Source of the DNA: CAILLO01 sp964579735
GTDB taxonomy: Bacteria > Bacillota > Clostridia > Saccharofermentanales > UBA5734
Length of the DNA: 7,434 bases
Reading direction: 5' to 3'
Assembly: GCA_964579735.1 (NCBI GenBank)
Contig: CAZOHH010000098.1
Location: 1-7,434, forward strand
A program made the translations under genes and the position numbers. Of the stretch, positions 5,295 to 7,434 are shown in pieces. Below the pieces are notes generated by a model. It was not told where the DNA came from. It was given only the letters and a program-made list of their open reading frames with translations, and did not search any database. Position 1 is the stretch's first letter, and the number at the start of each line of letters is the position of its first letter.

Positions 5295-6326
5295 ATGTTC
5301 GCAAACAAGACCCTCCTCATCACGGGCGGTACAGGCTCCTTCGGGAACGCAGTCCTTCGTCGCTTCCTGGATACCCGGATCAGCGAGATCCGGATCTTTT
5401 CGCGCGACGAGAAGAAGCAGGACGATATGCGGAAGCAGTTGAACAACGACAAAGTCAAGTTCTACATCGGGGACGTCCGGGATCGGAGCAGCATCGACTT
5501 CGCCATGCACGGGGTCGACTACGTCTTCCACGCAGCGGCGCTGAAGCAGGTGCCGTCGTGCGAGTTCTTCCCCATGGAGGCCGTCCGGACGAACGTGCTG
5601 GGCACGGAGAACGTCCTGGATTCTGCCGTCTCCAATGGCGTCCGGAAGGTGATCACCCTCTCGACGGACAAGGCGGTCTACCCGATCAACGCGATGGGGA
5701 TCTCCAAGGCCATGATGGAAAAGGTGATGGTGGCGAAGGCGCGGTCGGTGTCGGGCGAGAAGACGGTGATCTGCGGGACGCGGTACGGCAATGTCATGGC
5801 TTCGCGCGGGTCCGTGATCCCACTGTTCGTCGAGCAGATCCGTGCGGGAAAGCCGTTGACCCTCACGGACCCGAACATGACCCGATTCCTCATGTCCCTC
5901 GAGGATGCGGTGGACCTGGTGGTCTACGCCTTCGAACACGCGGTTCCGGGAGATATCTTCGTCCAGAAGGCGCCGGCTTCGACCATAGGGGACCTGGCGC
6001 AGGCCGTGAAGGAGCTGTTCCACGCCGACAACGAGATCCGGGTGATCGGCACTCGTCACGGCGAGAAGCTCTACGAGACGCTGCTGACGCGGGAGGAGAT
6101 GGTCCCGGCCGAAGACCGAGGACAGTACTACCGGATCCCGGCGGATACGCGGGACTTGAACTACGACAAGTTCTTCTCCGAAGGGGACGCCAAGCCCGAC
6201 TACGGCTGGGAGTACACGAGCCACAACACGACGCGGCTGGACGTGGCCGGCGTCAAGGAGCTGCTGCTGAAGCTCAAGTTCATCCGCAAGGAACTGGGCC
6301 TGGCCGAGGAGGAGACGGGAAGATGA
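5295..6326 (+). CDS. capE: UDP-N-acetylglucosamine 4,6-dehydratase/5-epimerase CapE/WbjB (343 aa)
   Basis: CapE is a cytoplasmic short-chain dehydrogenase that turns UDP-GlcNAc into a 4-keto-6-deoxy sugar with inversion at C5, the first step to UDP-N-acetyl-L-fucosamine for capsule or O-antigen. The NAD(P)-binding glycine motif is GGTGSFG (11-17). DVRD at 60-63 and HAAALKQVPSCE at 79-90 are standard for the polysaccharide dehydratase group. The active site shows T124-D125-K126, and M134-x-x-x-K138 in place of YxxxK; Met at this position is known for CapE-type enzymes, so it is not a defect. RFLMSLEDAVDLV follows in the sugar-binding half. The length matches known CapE proteins. AGGAG at 5284-5288 lies 6 bases before the ATG. 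It follows the A/T-rich pair by 28 bases with no terminator visible, so read-through from that pair is possible. It overlaps capF by ATGA. High G+C returns here (39 of 60 at 5581-5640). Confidence 0.94.
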   Translation: MFANKTLLITGGTGSFGNAVLRRFLDTRISEIRIFSRDEKKQDDMRKQLNNDKVKFYIGDVRDRSSIDFAMHGVDYVFHAAALKQVPSCEFFPMEAVRTNVLGTENVLDSAVSNGVRKVITLSTDKAVYPINAMGISKAMMEKVMVAKARSVSGEKTVICGTRYGNVMASRGSVIPLFVEQIRAGKPLTLTDPNMTRFLMSLEDAVDLVVYAFEHAVPGDIFVQKAPASTIGDLAQAVKELFHADNEIRVIGTRHGEKLYETLLTREEMVPAEDRGQYYRIPADTRDLNYDKFFSEGDAKPDYGWEYTSHNTTRLDVAGVKELLLKLKFIRKELGLAEEETGR

Positions 6327-7434
6327 AGAACCTCCTTATCACGGGAGCCGAAGGGTTCATAGGCAGGAACCTGGTCGAGACGCTTCGGGCTGTCCGACCG
6401 GAGTGGAACCTGCTGCTGTACGACGTGCAGAACTCAGTCGAGGACCTGCGGGAGTATGTCGGTTCCGCGGACTTCGTGTTCCACCTGGCTGGTGTCAACC
6501 GTCCGCAGTCGGTGGAGGAATTCAAGACCGGCAACGTCGGCCTGACGGAACAGCTGGTCGGAATGCTGGAGGAGACCGGGCGCGCGGTGCCGCTGATGGT
6601 GTCGTCGTCGACCCAGGCGCAGCTGGACAATCCCTACGGTACGAGCAAGCGGGAGGCCGAGGAACGCGTCTTCTCCTACGGGGAGCGTACCGGGGCTTGC
6701 GTTTGCGTGTACCGGTTTCCCAACGTGTTCGGCAAGTGGTGCCGGCCGAACTACAACAGCGCGGTCGCGACCTTCTGCTACAACACGGCCCACGGGCTGC
6801 CCCTGAACGTCAGCGACCCGGCCGTGGTCCTGAACCTGGTCTACGTCGACGATGTGGTGGAGGAGCTCCTGCGCGCTCTGGACGGCAATGCGAACCGGGT
6901 GGGTCGGTTCTGCCAGATTCCGCTGGTGCACACGGTGACGCTGGGCCGGGTCGCGGACCTGGTCGTTTCCTTCCGGAAGAGCAGGGAAGACCGCTCGGTG
7001 CCGGAATTGTCCGACCCTTTCGTCCGAAAACTCTACAGCACCTACCTGAGCTACCTCCCGACCGACTCCTTTTCCTACCCGCTACTGATGAACGCCAACG
7101 AGCGGGGCTCCTTCACGGAGTTCCTGAGGACGCCGGACCGCGGGCAGGTCTCCATCAACATTTCGAAGCCGGGGATCCTGAAGGGGAACCACTGGCACCA
7201 CACGAAGTGCGAGAAGTTCCTGGTCGTGCAGGGCAGCGCGGTGATCCGCTTCCGACGCGTCGGGGACTCGGAGGTCTTCGAATACCGCGTGGACGGGGAC
7301 AAGCTGGAAGTGGTCGACATCCCCGTCGGGTATACGCATAACATCGAGAACGTCGGTGAGACGGATCTGGTGACGGTGATGTGGGTCAACGAGTGCTTCG
7401 ACCCGACGAATCCCGACACATTCTACCTGGAGGT
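6323..7434 (+). CDS. capF: UDP-2-acetamido-2,6-dideoxy-hexulose reductase CapF/WbjC, 3' end cut by the window
   Basis: CapF reduces the C4 keto group of the CapE product chain on the way to UDP-N-acetyl-L-talosamine, and its C-terminal cupin catalyses an epimerisation; CapG/WbjD then gives UDP-L-FucNAc. The frame is open from ATG 6323 to the window end: 370 full codons plus two bases. The N-terminal SDR domain has GAEGFIG (8-14), HLAGVNRP at 54-61, SSST (94-97), and the catalytic pair Y105 and K109 in NPYGTSK. The C-terminal cupin (about 245-370) has metal-type ligands H290, H292 and E297 in NHWHHTKCEKF, and H339 in GYTHN. The reading stops at TFYLE plus GT, which resembles the family's natural end, so only the rest of the last Val codon and the stop are probably missing. 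An AGGAGGAG stretch at 6307-6314 lies 8 bases upstream, and the start overlaps the capE stop (ATGA). I translated this frame by hand. Confidence 0.93.
   Translation, partial: MKNLLITGAEGFIGRNLVETLRAVRPEWNLLLYDVQNSVEDLREYVGSADFVFHLAGVNRPQSVEEFKTGNVGLTEQLVGMLEETGRAVPLMVSSSTQAQLDNPYGTSKREAEERVFSYGERTGACVCVYRFPNVFGKWCRPNYNSAVATFCYNTAHGLPLNVSDPAVVLNLVYVDDVVEELLRALDGNANRVGRFCQIPLVHTVTLGRVADLVVSFRKSREDRSVPELSDPFVRKLYSTYLSYLPTDSFSYPLLMNANERGSFTEFLRTPDRGQVSINISKPGILKGNHWHHTKCEKFLVVQGSAVIRFRRVGDSEVFEYRVDGDKLEVVDIPVGYTHNIENVGETDLVTVMWVNECFDPTNPDTFYLE

Noticed and set aside
5694..5709. Loss of the catalytic Tyr (YxxxK) in CapE as an inactivating change
   Set aside because: MxxxK (M134, K138) with T-D-K at 124-126 is characteristic of CapE/WbjB-type dehydratases, so the enzyme is probably active.
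5259..6224. Long open frame on the minus strand (321 aa) opposite capE
   Set aside because: Its His/Arg/Asp/Val-rich product has no recognisable motif and mirrors the codon pattern of capE, a clear family member on the plus strand.
6403..7341. 312-aa plus-strand frame within capF
   Set aside because: It is a shifted frame with a Gly/Arg/Ala-rich product; the capF frame keeps SDR and cupin motifs to the window end.

Overview
The window reads entirely left to right and holds six protein genes packed with little spacing: a competence-type cluster, a two-gene insert, and the start of a capsule or O-antigen sugar locus. No tRNA, rRNA, CRISPR array or complete insertion sequence was seen. It is bacterial: comM/yifB and dprA are bacterial genes, starts have AGGAG-type ribosome sites, and neighbours overlap or nearly touch. 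Sampled lines of the flanking genes run at about 60-65% G+C. Nothing fixes the phylum.

Region 1 (1-3506): a 153-base leader carrying a 10-bp tandem repeat precedes comM/yifB (154-1683), dprA (1701-2708) and a REP-associated tyrosine transposase-like HUH protein (2712-3506). Gaps are 17 and 3 bases, so the three genes look like one transcription unit. ComM is a branch-migration helicase and DprA loads RecA on incoming single-stranded DNA, both in natural transformation. A single-stranded-DNA HUH nuclease as the third gene is unexpected and may be domesticated.

Region 2 (3507-5266): a 117-base gap holds an extended -10 promoter candidate and a 9-bp inverted repeat. It is followed by an ABC/SMC-type ATPase of the AAA15/OLD-like kind (3624-4748) and a 173-residue protein (4745-5266) that overlaps it by 4 bases. 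The second protein shows an E...ExK pattern compatible with a PD-(D/E)XK nuclease. Sampled lines here drop to about 40-45% G+C. The layout (ATPase plus small putative effector, own promoter, compositional shift, inserted between housekeeping and surface-sugar genes) resembles two-gene anti-phage or abortive-infection modules. This is the best candidate for an undescribed system in the window.

Region 3 (5295-7434): capE/wbjB and capF/wbjC, overlapping by ATGA, encode the first steps from UDP-GlcNAc to UDP-N-acetyl-L-fucosamine. capF is open to the window end and probably lacks only its last base or few bases plus the stop. The next gene outside is expected to be the capG/wbjD epimerase.
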